Assembly: GCF_000407485.1 (NCBI RefSeq)
Contig: NZ_ASWD01000001.1
Location: 248,001-312,000, forward strand
DNA: 64,000 bases
Source of the DNA: Enterococcus pallens ATCC BAA-351
Lineage (GTDB): Bacteria; Bacillota; Bacilli; Lactobacillales; Enterococcaceae
Reading direction: 5' to 3'
Below the pieces are notes generated by a model. That model did not search any database and was not told the DNA's origin. It saw only the letters and a list, made by a program, of their open reading frames with translations. Shown here in pieces: positions 16,685 through 25,514 of the stretch. The position numbers and the translations under genes were made by a program. Every line of letters starts with the position of its first letter. The stretch's first letter is position 1.

Positions 16685-18931
16685 TTAAGCTTTTTCGATG
16701 ACCCAAAGTCTTGAATCATAGTCATGGGTGGGCGGCAGTGGTGATTGATCAATTAAAAATCCACTAGAAGCGTCGGATGAAACTAATCCCGCATACATTA
16801 ACTCCGCCCCACTATGGACGTGACCATCAATTACATAATCCCAGTCAGCCTTCAATCCCTGTAGTTTCATGCGATGGAAGGAACGATTGACTTCATTTAA
16901 CATTTTGTAATACCCAGCAATTGCAATGGTCTGGTCCTCACTTACCACCATCCAGCTAGTTTCAGTCCTATTTTTCTCGAAAGGAGACTGAATCCGATAA
17001 AAGGTTCCATTATGGAATACGGATTGATATTTTTTGAAAAAGGCTATCTGTTCTTTGATTTCTGTAATCTCGTCTGCACTTAGTTTACTTAGGTCCAGTT
17101 CATACCCAAAGGTCCCAAAATAAGCGACATTAGCCCGAGTATCTAAGGGGACTAACCGGTTGGTCTGATGATTAGGAATTACTGATACATGTGAACCCAT
17201 GGAAGATAGTGGATACAAAAAGCTGGTTCCATATTGGATTTTCAGCCGCTCCACGGCATCTGTGTCGTCGCTGGTCCAGGCTTGAGGTGCGTAATACAAC
17301 ATGCCAGCATCAAAACGTCCTCCACCAGATGAACAAGATTCAAATAAAATATTTGGATATTTCGTTGTTAGACGTTCATATAGATCATAAACACCTAACA
17401 CGTACCGGTGGAAGACTTCACCTTGCTGGTCAGCTGGAAGATTAACAGCATAAACCTCGGATAACACTCGATTCATATCCCACTTGATGTACTGTAACTT
17501 TGAATCATCTATTACCAGACACATCTGTTGAAAGATATTGTCAACCACCTCGGGATTGGCATAATTCAACACATATTGATGACGACCATGACTAGCTTTA
17601 CGATTTGGAGTGTGGAGCATCCAATCTGGATGTTTACGGTAAAGATCACTATCAAGATTAATCATTTCCGGCTCAAACCATAATCCAAATTTCAAACCTA
17701 AGCCCCTAATTTTATTAGCTAAAGCGCCCATCCCATCTGGCAGCCGATCTTTATTAACGTACCAATCACCTAATCCAGCCTTTTCATGAGTACGTTGACC
17801 GAACCAGCCATCATCCAAAACAAAAAGTTCGACTCCAACCTGTTGAGCTTTTTCAGCAATTGCCAGTAATTTATCCTCGTTAAAGTCAAAATAAGTCGCT
17901 TCCCAGTTGTTAATTAAAACAGGTCTTTCCCGATCACGCCATTCTCCTCGAACTAAGTGTTTTCTAAAAAGCGTATGAAACGTCTGACTCATTCCGTTTA
18001 ATCCCTGATCAGAATAAACCAATACAGCTTCGGGTGATACAAAAGTTTCTTTAGGAGCTAGCTTCCATTCAAAATTGAAGGGATTGATTCCTAATTGCAG
18101 TCTAGTAACGTCAAAAGTGTCAACCTCTGCCTGTACCAAGAAATTTCCCGAATAAACGAGCGTAGCACCAATTACTTCTCCAGAAAATTCAGTAGTCTCA
18201 GCTCGTGCTAAGGCAACAAAAGGATTTTGCTGAGGACTAGATATCCCACGAGTAGATTCGATCGATTGAATCCCCTGCTGTAAAGTTCTTTTTTTTACGT
18301 GACGCTCTCTCCCCCATGCACCTGAAAGTTGCAGCCATTCATAATTACTGTCAGGCAAATCCAAATTCAAACTCATCAAATGCGTCAAGAATATGTTCTC
18401 TGACCCCTGATTTATAACGTTTACATTTCTGGTAATTACTGGAAGATCAGAAAAAATAGCATACATGACTTCAACAACTACACCAGTAAGTTCATCCTTT
18501 AAACAGACTTTTAGGGTTTCTGCCTCTAGTGGCTCTTCGGTATAAGTGGCTGGCAAGCCTGGCAAAGATTCTTTTCCAGCTTTTATTTTATGGAAACTAT
18601 AAACTAATTCACTAATGGCAGATCCATTAGGCTGGCGCAGGCGAATCGCTGGATGACGATAATCAGACGTTCCATATTCAGGCAGCTCTTGTTTTAAACT
18701 ATCCAATGAATACAATAAGTCATCCTTTTTACGACAAGGTGCCTGCTGCCGATAATGTTGCTCAATCAAATGAGTATAGGATTTTTCTTGTGGGACTTTT
18801 TTCCCATAGTAGAGTTGTAATAATTTACCATCCTCAGAAACACAGAAAATATAGCTGATGTGTTTATTAGACAGATGGAACTGTTTACAATTAGCTAGAT
18901 ATTCAATTGATGCTTTTCTTTGTTTTGTCAT
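16685..18931 (-). CDS. Alpha-galactosidase, glycoside hydrolase family 36
   Basis: This 748-residue intracellular enzyme releases alpha-linked galactose from melibiose, raffinose or related glycosides. It has the GH36 beta-sandwich N terminus and the barrel motifs LFVLDDGWFGQR (about 372), the nucleophile Asp in KWDMNR (about 483) and the acid/base Asp in SDDTDA (about 558). No signal peptide is present, so substrate must be imported, matching the symporter encoded next. The ribosome site is GGAGGTG. A second GH36 gene of similar size lies at 45251-47428. Confidence 0.94.
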   Translation of the reverse strand: MTKQRKASIEYLANCKQFHLSNKHISYIFCVSEDGKLLQLYYGKKVPQEKSYTHLIEQHYRQQAPCRKKDDLLYSLDSLKQELPEYGTSDYRHPAIRLRQPNGSAISELVYSFHKIKAGKESLPGLPATYTEEPLEAETLKVCLKDELTGVVVEVMYAIFSDLPVITRNVNVINQGSENIFLTHLMSLNLDLPDSNYEWLQLSGAWGRERHVKKRTLQQGIQSIESTRGISSPQQNPFVALARAETTEFSGEVIGATLVYSGNFLVQAEVDTFDVTRLQLGINPFNFEWKLAPKETFVSPEAVLVYSDQGLNGMSQTFHTLFRKHLVRGEWRDRERPVLINNWEATYFDFNEDKLLAIAEKAQQVGVELFVLDDGWFGQRTHEKAGLGDWYVNKDRLPDGMGALANKIRGLGLKFGLWFEPEMINLDSDLYRKHPDWMLHTPNRKASHGRHQYVLNYANPEVVDNIFQQMCLVIDDSKLQYIKWDMNRVLSEVYAVNLPADQQGEVFHRYVLGVYDLYERLTTKYPNILFESCSSGGGRFDAGMLYYAPQAWTSDDTDAVERLKIQYGTSFLYPLSSMGSHVSVIPNHQTNRLVPLDTRANVAYFGTFGYELDLSKLSADEITEIKEQIAFFKKYQSVFHNGTFYRIQSPFEKNRTETSWMVVSEDQTIAIAGYYKMLNEVNRSFHRMKLQGLKADWDYVIDGHVHSGAELMYAGLVSSDASSGFLIDQSPLPPTHDYDSRLWVIEKA

Positions 18932-18961
18932 ATTTACGACACCTCCGTTTAACTTAGCTTC

Positions 18962-18995
18962 ATTATAAAAAGCGCTTACCCTAAAAGTAAGCGCT
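18962..18995 (-). promoter_or_regulatory. Promoter of the alpha-galactoside operon with overlapping palindrome
   Basis: On the minus strand TTACTT (18990-18985) and TATAAT (18967-18962) are 17 bases apart, upstream of the alpha-galactosidase gene. A palindrome AGCGCTTAC / GTAAGCGCT (18971-18979, 18987-18995) covers the promoter spacer. Each arm resembles half of a CcpA cre core (AAGCGCTT). The same hairpin followed by TTTTT could end the upstream AraC transcript, so it may be both terminator and operator. Confidence 0.55.
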
Positions 18996-19026
18996 CTTTG
19001 ATACGGAAAGTTGTCAATTTCTGACT

Positions 19027-19878
19027 TTATGAAATTTCGTGATTTGAGCCGATTCGTTCTTTGCGATAAGCATAGGGAGATAATCCCATTCCCTTGCTGA
19101 AGGCTTTAGAAAAGGCTTGTGTGGTGGGAAATCCTACCATCTCAGCTATTTTAGAGATGGGTAAATTAGTGGTGGCAATAATGTCTCTGCTAGTGGAAAT
19201 TCGCATTTCATTAATATAGGATTTGATGGGAATTCCAATGTCCTTTTTGAATAAACGTGATAAATAGCTGGCATCAATCATCAGCTTTTCAGCTATTTCT
19301 TTAACTGTGATATTACGCCAAAAATGTTCTCTAATAATTTCTAATGACTCTAACACATAGCTATTCATTTTTGTACTGTGACTATCCTTTAGTGTATGAA
19401 CCATCGACTTTGACAATGGCTCCATAAAGCTGTAGGCAATTTTCTGCAAAATCAATTCATTCAATTGTGTATCCTGCTCATAAGCCAAGCATTGCAATAT
19501 TAAGGCATGAAAATCGGCTGCATTGGTTACTTCAAAAGATAAATGAGCCGGAGTAATGCCTAAATTAGTTAAAAACGATTCTACTAAATTCCCGCCTATT
19601 GCCAACCAAACATACTCCCAAGGCTGGTCCTCACTTGCTTGATAAAAAGTTGATTCTCCGGGGTAAATTACGAAACCTTGCCCTTTGGAGAGGTGATATT
19701 TAGTTTTCTTAATAGAATAATAGCCGCTGCCTTCCAAAATAATATGGATTAGGAAGACATCTCTAACGGCTGGCCCAAAGCTGTGACCAGGAAATGTTTT
19801 CGAATGACCGCAAAAGGAAAAATAAAAATCCTTGAAATCAGATCGCTGCCGCTTAACTAAAAAGATAGCTTCTTCCAT
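19027..19878 (-). CDS. AraC-family regulator (MsmR/RafR-like)
   Basis: This 283-residue regulator has an N-terminal cupin sugar-binding domain (about 20-110, with GSGYYSIKKTKY and GQGFVIYPGE) and a C-terminal double HTH (about 185-275). The HTH includes VKEIAEKLMIDASYLSRLFK and ISKIAEMVGFPTTQAFSKAF. This is the architecture of MsmR and RafR activators of raffinose and melibiose operons. It lies directly upstream of the alpha-galactosidase operon on the same strand, separated by the promoter palindrome, and probably activates it in response to an alpha-galactoside. Confidence 0.88.
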   Translation of the reverse strand: MEEAIFLVKRQRSDFKDFYFSFCGHSKTFPGHSFGPAVRDVFLIHIILEGSGYYSIKKTKYHLSKGQGFVIYPGESTFYQASEDQPWEYVWLAIGGNLVESFLTNLGITPAHLSFEVTNAADFHALILQCLAYEQDTQLNELILQKIAYSFMEPLSKSMVHTLKDSHSTKMNSYVLESLEIIREHFWRNITVKEIAEKLMIDASYLSRLFKKDIGIPIKSYINEMRISTSRDIIATTNLPISKIAEMVGFPTTQAFSKAFSKGMGLSPYAYRKERIGSNHEIS

Positions 19879-20084
19879 TTCTGTCTCCTTTATCTAATAA
19901 GATGCAATATCATCTTTTGATAACTTTCTCGTCCTTTTTTACTTTTTGGCCGAGAAGCCAGATTAATCAGCTGAACTCTTATTAGTTTTTTCGTGTTTCT
20001 ACTATTATATAGAATAAATATGGTTCTTTTATTAAGTCCATTTTACTAAGGATGCTTTGTTGGCACAACTATTTTTGATAGAGT

Positions 20085-21551
20085 CTAGGAAGCCAGTTGA
20101 TCACTCAACTTTTTGAATCGTACATAAGCTTTCTGATATTCAATTGTCTGTTCAGAGTTTGGATGATAAATCATCTTTATAGGATTTGCTGCCTGCCAAA
20201 TTGCTAAAAGCTGAGAATCATTTTTACTAGCTGCTGCACACAGCATGGCACCATAAGCTGGACCTTCATCAAAGCTCAGAACTTCCATTTTCCTTTGAAA
20301 AACATCCGCAAACAACTGTAACCAGAAAGGGTTCTTAACCGCTCCTCCGGTAATACGAAAAACTTGAATAGGGGTTGCCGATTGAATTCCCATATTTTCA
20401 TAAACATTGCGTAACGAAAAAGCAATGCCCTCTAGAATACTACGAATAATGTCACTACGAGTATGATGTGCTCTCAGACCAAGCAAAGCTCCACTTAAGG
20501 TCGGATCAAAATATGGACTACGTTCACCAAACAGATAGGGTAGGAAAGTCACTCCTTGACTGCCAATGGGACTATCTTTTGCTGACTGGGTAAAGGTAGG
20601 AAAAGATTCTTCAGGTGCCAGCAGCTTTTTTAACCATTCAAGGGAATAACCTGCAGCGAGGGTTACTCCCATTTTATAATTTTGATCTGCTATCACCGAA
20701 TTAAAATAATGATATTTTCCCAGACCCTGTTGCGTTTTTCCAGTTTCATAGGTCAAAACCACTCCAGAGGTTCCTACTGAAATAAGGCCTTGGGTTTGTG
20801 GATCGCTTAAATTGCCAAAAGCTCCACAAGCATTATCTGCCCCGCCCATTACTAGTTCAACAGACCCTTTCAAACCGAAGCGCTGTTTTAGATTCGCTTT
20901 CATTTCACCAATAATTTTAGTAGAAGGCTGGACTTTTGGACACTGCTCTAAAGAAATATTCAATTGCTTTAGCAGCGCTTCGTCCCAACACTGCTTTTCG
21001 ATATCAAACATAATTGTTCCTGCCGCATCGGAAGGATCTGTGAAGGCCTGCCCGGTTAAATAATAAACTAGATAATCCTTTGGCAGCATGAATTTCCAAG
21101 TTTGTTTCCAGATTTCTGGCTGATGCTTTTGAACCCATAAAATTTTGGGTAAGGTAAAGCCTTCTAAGGGAATATTTTTTTCAACAGATAATAAGTGATC
21201 ACCTAAAGTGTCACGTAGTTGTTGAACTTCTGCTGTGGTGCGGCCATCATTCCACAAAATAGCTGGTCGTAAAATGTTGCCTGCCTGATTAATTAGAACC
21301 AGCGAATGCATTTGCCCTGAGAATCCTAGAATTAAAGGAGCTTCAACAATTTCAGGGAATTGAACAATCAAATCAGTCAGTGCTTGATCAAAAGCTTGTT
21401 GCCAGTCAGCAGGATTCTGCTCGCTATAGCCTGCTTGAGGCGAAGAGATAACAAATGAACTGCTTGTGCTGCCCAACAAACTTCCATTTTCATTTCCTAA
21501 GATAATCTTCAATGAACCTGTGCCTAAATCGACCCCTAAAAAATAGGTCAT
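20085..21551 (-). CDS. xylB: Xylulokinase
   Basis: This 488-residue FGGY kinase phosphorylates D-xylulose to xylulose-5-phosphate. It has the phosphate loop FLGVDLGTGSLK, the xylulokinase signature GFSGQMHSLVL (about 79), ILWNDGRT (about 98), GGADNACGAFGN (about 237) and SVGTSGVV (about 258). It is the last gene of an operon with D-lyxose isomerase, whose product D-xylulose is its substrate. It matches canonical XylB better than the kinase at 13631-15130. Confidence 0.93.
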   Translation of the reverse strand: MTYFLGVDLGTGSLKIILGNENGSLLGSTSSSFVISSPQAGYSEQNPADWQQAFDQALTDLIVQFPEIVEAPLILGFSGQMHSLVLINQAGNILRPAILWNDGRTTAEVQQLRDTLGDHLLSVEKNIPLEGFTLPKILWVQKHQPEIWKQTWKFMLPKDYLVYYLTGQAFTDPSDAAGTIMFDIEKQCWDEALLKQLNISLEQCPKVQPSTKIIGEMKANLKQRFGLKGSVELVMGGADNACGAFGNLSDPQTQGLISVGTSGVVLTYETGKTQQGLGKYHYFNSVIADQNYKMGVTLAAGYSLEWLKKLLAPEESFPTFTQSAKDSPIGSQGVTFLPYLFGERSPYFDPTLSGALLGLRAHHTRSDIIRSILEGIAFSLRNVYENMGIQSATPIQVFRITGGAVKNPFWLQLFADVFQRKMEVLSFDEGPAYGAMLCAAASKNDSQLLAIWQAANPIKMIYHPNSEQTIEYQKAYVRFKKLSDQLAS

Positions 21552-21563
21552 GGTTGTCCCCTC

Positions 21564-22526
21564 CTACTCAATTTCATAAATAGTATATGCATCATATTTT
21601 GTTACTAAATAGTCAGCAGCCGTATGAACATAATTGGGTTTACGCTGCATCTCAAAGGTAATGCCGCCGTATTTTACGACAGGTGTATCATTTTCTAGTT
21701 TGACTTTATCAGAAAGCTTGTTCAGGGTATAGATGACGCAGGCCTCCTGATTGGAGTATATAGTCAGTTTGTTTGTTCTTTGGCGATCCGTTAAGCGAAT
21801 TTTGGGCTCTTGGCTATCATTGTTAGTAAAGCAGTAAGCCAAATCAATCCCTTCTGCACAAATTTTTGCTAATGGCGTACCTAGGTTCAAGGCTTTTTGA
21901 ATCGCCTTTTCTTCAGTAAAGTTAAACGGAACATATTCTGATGTCTGCATCGCAGAATACGCTTCAGTAGGAACAAATTGCTTATCGATTAGTTGAAGGA
22001 TTGCGGGTGCTGTTTGTAAACGGTGAAACTCAATCGTGGGTTCATCTCCCAAATTGAAATAGCTGTGATTTGTCAAATTGCATACAGTCGGTTTATCAGC
22101 GTGACTATTCATTTTAATAATAAATCGATTGTTCTCCAGTTGATAAATTAGTTCTAGCTTCATCGGTTCATAAAAAGCTTGAGAATCATCGAAAGTTAAG
22201 CGATAGGCTTGATTTGACAATTTTTTTACTTTCCATTCTACCTTATGCAGCCCATGCCTTCCTCCGTGCAAATGAACTTGTCCTTCGTTAGTATCCAATA
22301 ATACCTTATCCCCGAGATAATTTTGATAAAAGGGCGGATAAGTCCTTCCAGCATTTCGACCAATTGTTGCACCAAGGAAATAGGGATTCTTTTTGTAATC
22401 CTCCTGATTTTTATAGGCTAGGAGATAGTTTTGTTCCGTCTTTTTGTTGATCATTTTGGTTAACGTCCCACCATAGCTCAAAAATTCGATACGAACAAGC
22501 TCATTTTCTAATTGGTAAGTTTTCAT
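21564..22526 (-). CDS. galM: Aldose 1-epimerase (mutarotase)
   Basis: The 320-residue GalM-fold enzyme interconverts alpha and beta anomers of aldoses. Visible features are FLGATIGRNAGR near 50, the HLHGGRHGLHK block near 86 and NLTNHSYFNLG near 149, which hold the conserved Arg and His residues of the family. A TAAAGGAGC ribosome site precedes the ATG. It sits between the lyxose isomerase gene and xylB, so it likely supplies the anomer of lyxose or xylose that the isomerase uses. A terminator-like hairpin lies just upstream. Confidence 0.9.
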   Translation of the reverse strand: MKTYQLENELVRIEFLSYGGTLTKMINKKTEQNYLLAYKNQEDYKKNPYFLGATIGRNAGRTYPPFYQNYLGDKVLLDTNEGQVHLHGGRHGLHKVEWKVKKLSNQAYRLTFDDSQAFYEPMKLELIYQLENNRFIIKMNSHADKPTVCNLTNHSYFNLGDEPTIEFHRLQTAPAILQLIDKQFVPTEAYSAMQTSEYVPFNFTEEKAIQKALNLGTPLAKICAEGIDLAYCFTNNDSQEPKIRLTDRQRTNKLTIYSNQEACVIYTLNKLSDKVKLENDTPVVKYGGITFEMQRKPNYVHTAADYLVTKYDAYTIYEIE

Positions 22527-22538
22527 CAGCTGCTCCTT

Positions 22539-22574
22539 TAAAAAAGAGACTAGGAACCTCCGAGCTCCTAGTCT
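22539..22574 (-). terminator. Intra-operon terminator or attenuator
   Basis: AGACTAGGA (22547-22555) pairs with TCCTAGTCT (22566-22574), and on the minus strand it is followed by TCTTTTTT. It lies between the lyxose isomerase stop and the galM ribosome site, so it probably lowers expression of galM-xylB relative to the upstream genes. Confidence 0.75.
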
Positions 22575-22582
22575 GTTAATAA

Positions 22583-23098
22583 TTATTTGCTCACCCGTTG
22601 GATATTGGGATTGGTAAAGATATCACTGGCATCGTCACTAGGTGAAGAAAATTCCGAAATGATTGCTCCTTCATTTCCAGCTTGAAACCAGTGTTTAATA
22701 TTGGGTTCAATCGTGTACTGCTCTCCAGGATTTAATTCTATTTCGTGCATCACAGTATAATAAGCATTCTGACCTGTTGGGATTTTACTTTGAATAGTAT
22801 CAGTTGCTTCCCCTTCTACATATAGATACACTTTTCCTTTGCGGCAGCGGAAGGTCTCCCGTTTGCCTGCTTCACCATTGCGGGGAGGATGGCGATGCTC
22901 CGGACATGTTTGTCCTGGCAGCAGAACCATTTCTTTCGCACAATAGCGATCATTATTCTCATAAACAATTAAGTTCAAGCCCTCTGATTCCAAACGATTC
23001 AGGCCAAAGTCAGCGAAATCGATTGATGCTAATTCTGCTTCAGTAAAGATAATTCCTGAAGCTAGAAAATGTTGTTTTACTTTTTCTTGATAAGTCAT
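22583..23098 (-). CDS. D-lyxose isomerase
   Basis: This 171-residue single-domain cupin belongs to the D-lyxose ketol-isomerase family, which converts D-lyxose to D-xylulose (and often mannose to fructose). The metal site is visible as PEHRHPP near 67-73, with further ligands in the MHEIELNPGEQYTI and IKHWFQAG segments. Length is normal. Its place between a fructose-type PTS EIIC gene and galM-xylB indicates a lyxose or related pentose pathway ending in xylulose-5-phosphate. The specificity is family-based inference. Confidence 0.85.
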   Translation of the reverse strand: MTYQEKVKQHFLASGIIFTEAELASIDFADFGLNRLESEGLNLIVYENNDRYCAKEMVLLPGQTCPEHRHPPRNGEAGKRETFRCRKGKVYLYVEGEATDTIQSKIPTGQNAYYTVMHEIELNPGEQYTIEPNIKHWFQAGNEGAIISEFSSPSDDASDIFTNPNIQRVSK

Positions 23099-23116
23099 CT
23101 TTTGTTCCTCTTTTCC

Positions 23117-24214
23117 TTAAGAAATGGTCAAATCATCCCAAGAAACATCATCTTCTTCTTTTTCCTCCATAACGACTTCAGCGTTTGGATCCACTCGTTT
23201 TTTCAATATGAGGATTGTTACTGCAGTCGCAAGTGAACCAATAGCTAATGCAGCAATGAACGCCCAAGGACGAGTCATGGTTGGAATAGCAAACATGCCA
23301 GAAGCAGGAATGTGGCTGTCTGCCCCCCAAAGCATACTTAACCCACCACCGATGGCACCGCCAACTCCGGTAGCAATAACATTGCGGACCAAATCATTTA
23401 ACACGATCGGGAAGCAGCCTTCAGTAATCTGACAAATTCCCATGGGAAAGGCCGTCTTCAGAGTTTCAATTTCCTGACGATTGAAAATATTCTTGTTAAT
23501 TACTTTTCCAATAAAGTAGGCAATGGTTAAGCCAAATGGTGTAACCATGGAGGCTAAGATCAACACAGTGATTGGCTCATAAATTCCTTCCGAAAACAAA
23601 GCGAAAACGAAGGCAAAGACCACCTTATTAATAGCACCACCATAATCAATCGAGGCCAAAATCCCAATAATTGCACCATAAACAAATAGTGAAGAGGTGT
23701 TTAAATTTCCTAAGTAACCAGTAATCAGATCCGTAAACCAAGTAATTGGTGTGCCAACAACATAATACATCACCATTCCCGCTACAAATGCGCTAAGAAA
23801 AGGTAGAACTAAAGTTGGCATCAAGCCTTCCATCCATTTAGGTACTTTGATAATCATCATCATAATTACTACAACGTATCCTGAAATATACCCGCTGACC
23901 ACACCACCTAGAAAGCCAGTCCCAATACCATGCGCAACAAATCCAACAATCAATCCAGGAGCTATTCCAGGTTTGTCAGCAATCGAGTAAGCTATCGCAG
24001 TAGAAACAATCATTGGGAGAAAACCCAAACCGTAGCCCCCCATGGTAGTCATCGTGTCAGCAAAACTGAAACCTTCTCTAAAATTATCAATAGAGGCACC
24101 ACCCATCATATTTCCGATGGCTAGTAAGAACCCTGAAGCAACAATAATTGGCAAGAAAAATGAAATAGCTGTCATCAGATGTTTTTTGAAACCAATAGCT
24201 TTGATCTTTTCCAT
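23117..24214 (-). CDS. PTS system EIIC component, fructose family
   Basis: The 365-residue membrane protein has about nine to ten hydrophobic segments and matches the FruA-type IIC domain (GFKKHLMTAISFFLPIIVASG, ADKPGIAPG, GFLGGVVSGY, GADSHIPASG). IIA and IIB are separate genes upstream in the same operon (25515 and 24293). The C terminus is acidic (MEEKEEDDVSWDDLTIS). Fructose-family EIICs carry fructose, mannitol-like or rarer sugars; here the neighbours suggest a pentose, pentulose or rare ketose. Confidence 0.92.
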   Translation of the reverse strand: MEKIKAIGFKKHLMTAISFFLPIIVASGFLLAIGNMMGGASIDNFREGFSFADTMTTMGGYGLGFLPMIVSTAIAYSIADKPGIAPGLIVGFVAHGIGTGFLGGVVSGYISGYVVVIMMMIIKVPKWMEGLMPTLVLPFLSAFVAGMVMYYVVGTPITWFTDLITGYLGNLNTSSLFVYGAIIGILASIDYGGAINKVVFAFVFALFSEGIYEPITVLILASMVTPFGLTIAYFIGKVINKNIFNRQEIETLKTAFPMGICQITEGCFPIVLNDLVRNVIATGVGGAIGGGLSMLWGADSHIPASGMFAIPTMTRPWAFIAALAIGSLATAVTILILKKRVDPNAEVVMEEKEEDDVSWDDLTIS

Positions 24215-24243
24215 GATCTTCCTCCTCGTAATTTGGCTTCACT

Positions 24244-24284
24244 GTTGGGGAACCCTTGTTAACTGAATAAACAAGGGCCCCGAC
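24244..24284 (-). other. Strong intercistronic hairpin without T run
   Basis: GTTGGGG and CCCTTGTT on the left pair with AACAAGGG and CCCCGAC on the right, giving a roughly 15-bp interrupted stem between the EIIB stop and EIIC start. No U tract follows, so it is more likely an mRNA stability or processing element than a terminator. Confidence 0.55.
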
Positions 24285-24292
24285 ATGAAGAA

Positions 24293-24601
24293 TTAAACGT
24301 TCACTTCTTCTAACTTTTCCACTAATTTATTGGGGGATTTTACGACTAAACCAGTCGGGACTTCCACGATTTTCTTATTCTTGAATCGTTCGCGACCATT
24401 GACCTTTATATCAGCAGCGATAATTACCACGTCAGCTTCATCAATATCTTTTTGAGTTAATGCATCCTGAGTACCCGCTAAGCCTTGAGTCTCGATGTGG
24501 ATTTTGTGTCCCCGATTGGTACTGGCTTGAATCAATTTTTCTTTCGCAATGTAGGTGTGAGCAATCCCGGCAGTACATGCGGCTATACCAACAATTTTCA
24601 T
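24293..24601 (-). CDS. PTS system EIIB component, fructose family
   Basis: The 102-residue cytoplasmic phosphocarrier has the active Cys9 in the fructose-type motif ACTAGIAHTYIA. Later segments IHIETQG and DVVIIAADIKVNG are typical of stand-alone FruB-type IIB domains. It receives phosphate from the EIIA encoded two genes upstream and passes it to sugar bound by EIIC. The operon order is regulator, IIA, aldolase, IIB, IIC. Confidence 0.93.
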   Translation of the reverse strand: MKIVGIAACTAGIAHTYIAKEKLIQASTNRGHKIHIETQGLAGTQDALTQKDIDEADVVIIAADIKVNGRERFKNKKIVEVPTGLVVKSPNKLVEKLEEVNV

Positions 24602-24618
24602 AACAGCGCCTCCTCTAT

Positions 24619-25485
24619 TTAGTAGAATTTGACTTTATCGTTTGATTTAAACAGCTTGATTTTTTCTAAAGCAACTTTCTTCGTTTCAGCCATACAGCTA
24701 GGGAATAAGACGTTTGGTTCTCTAGCTTCCAGGTTGCCGTTATTTAAGACCTCACGTAATTCATTAGCAAAAACAATTTTGATGTCACTAGAGATATTTA
24801 TTTTGTTTACGCCCATTGTTACAGCCTTGCTAATCTCTTCATCAGGATTACTAGAGCCACCATGCAATACTAAAGGAATGTCGGTTAAGGCTTCAATTTC
24901 TTCTAAAATATCCAAACGTAATTTAGGATCAACGTCTTTTGGATAAATACCGTGAGCTGTTCCAATGGCAACGGCTAAGCTGTCTACACCTGTTTGATCA
25001 ATAAAATTCTGTGCAACCTTAGGATCGGTGTAAACAATTTCGCTAACGCCGCCTTCAACTGTGTTTCCCGTGTCGCCGATCGTGCCTAATTCAGCTTCTA
25101 CGGATACATTTGCTGCGTGTGCTGCTTCTACCACCTTTTTCGAAATCGCTACATTGTCTTCGAAAGACAAATGAGAAGCATCAATCATGACCGAGGTGAA
25201 GCCAATGCTGATGGCATGCATGACTTGTTCAAAGCTGGCACCATGATCCAAGTGGATACATACTGGAATTTTTGTGTGATTGGCTAAATAGATGGCTTGA
25301 GCCACAAAGCTGTCAGTTAAGAAGCTCAACTCATCAGGGTGAATGGCAATCATAACTGGTGATTGAGCTTCCTCACAAGCCTCCATTACCGCATTTAAAA
25401 GTTGACCTGATCCGGCATTAAAAGCCGGCACTGCGAATCCTTGTTCCTTTGCGACACTCAAAATTTCTTTTCCTGTTACTAACAT
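24619..25485 (-). CDS. Class II ketose-bisphosphate aldolase (Fba/Kba family)
   Basis: This 288-residue zinc aldolase has AVPAFNAGSG at the N terminus, the HLDHGAS zinc-binding block near 80, EAELGTIGD near 133, AIGTAHGIY near 171 and LHGGSS near 207. Family members split ketose-1,6-bisphosphates, or in some cases ketose-1-phosphates, to dihydroxyacetone phosphate and an aldehyde. It lies between the IIA and IIB genes of a fructose-family PTS, so its substrate probably derives from the PTS product. If that PTS phosphorylates C1 of a pentulose, the aldehyde would be glycolaldehyde; this is a hypothesis. Confidence 0.88.
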   Translation of the reverse strand: MLVTGKEILSVAKEQGFAVPAFNAGSGQLLNAVMEACEEAQSPVMIAIHPDELSFLTDSFVAQAIYLANHTKIPVCIHLDHGASFEQVMHAISIGFTSVMIDASHLSFEDNVAISKKVVEAAHAANVSVEAELGTIGDTGNTVEGGVSEIVYTDPKVAQNFIDQTGVDSLAVAIGTAHGIYPKDVDPKLRLDILEEIEALTDIPLVLHGGSSNPDEEISKAVTMGVNKINISSDIKIVFANELREVLNNGNLEAREPNVLFPSCMAETKKVALEKIKLFKSNDKVKFY

Positions 25486-25514
25486 GTGATCTTCTCCTTT
25501 ATCATTTCCAAATT

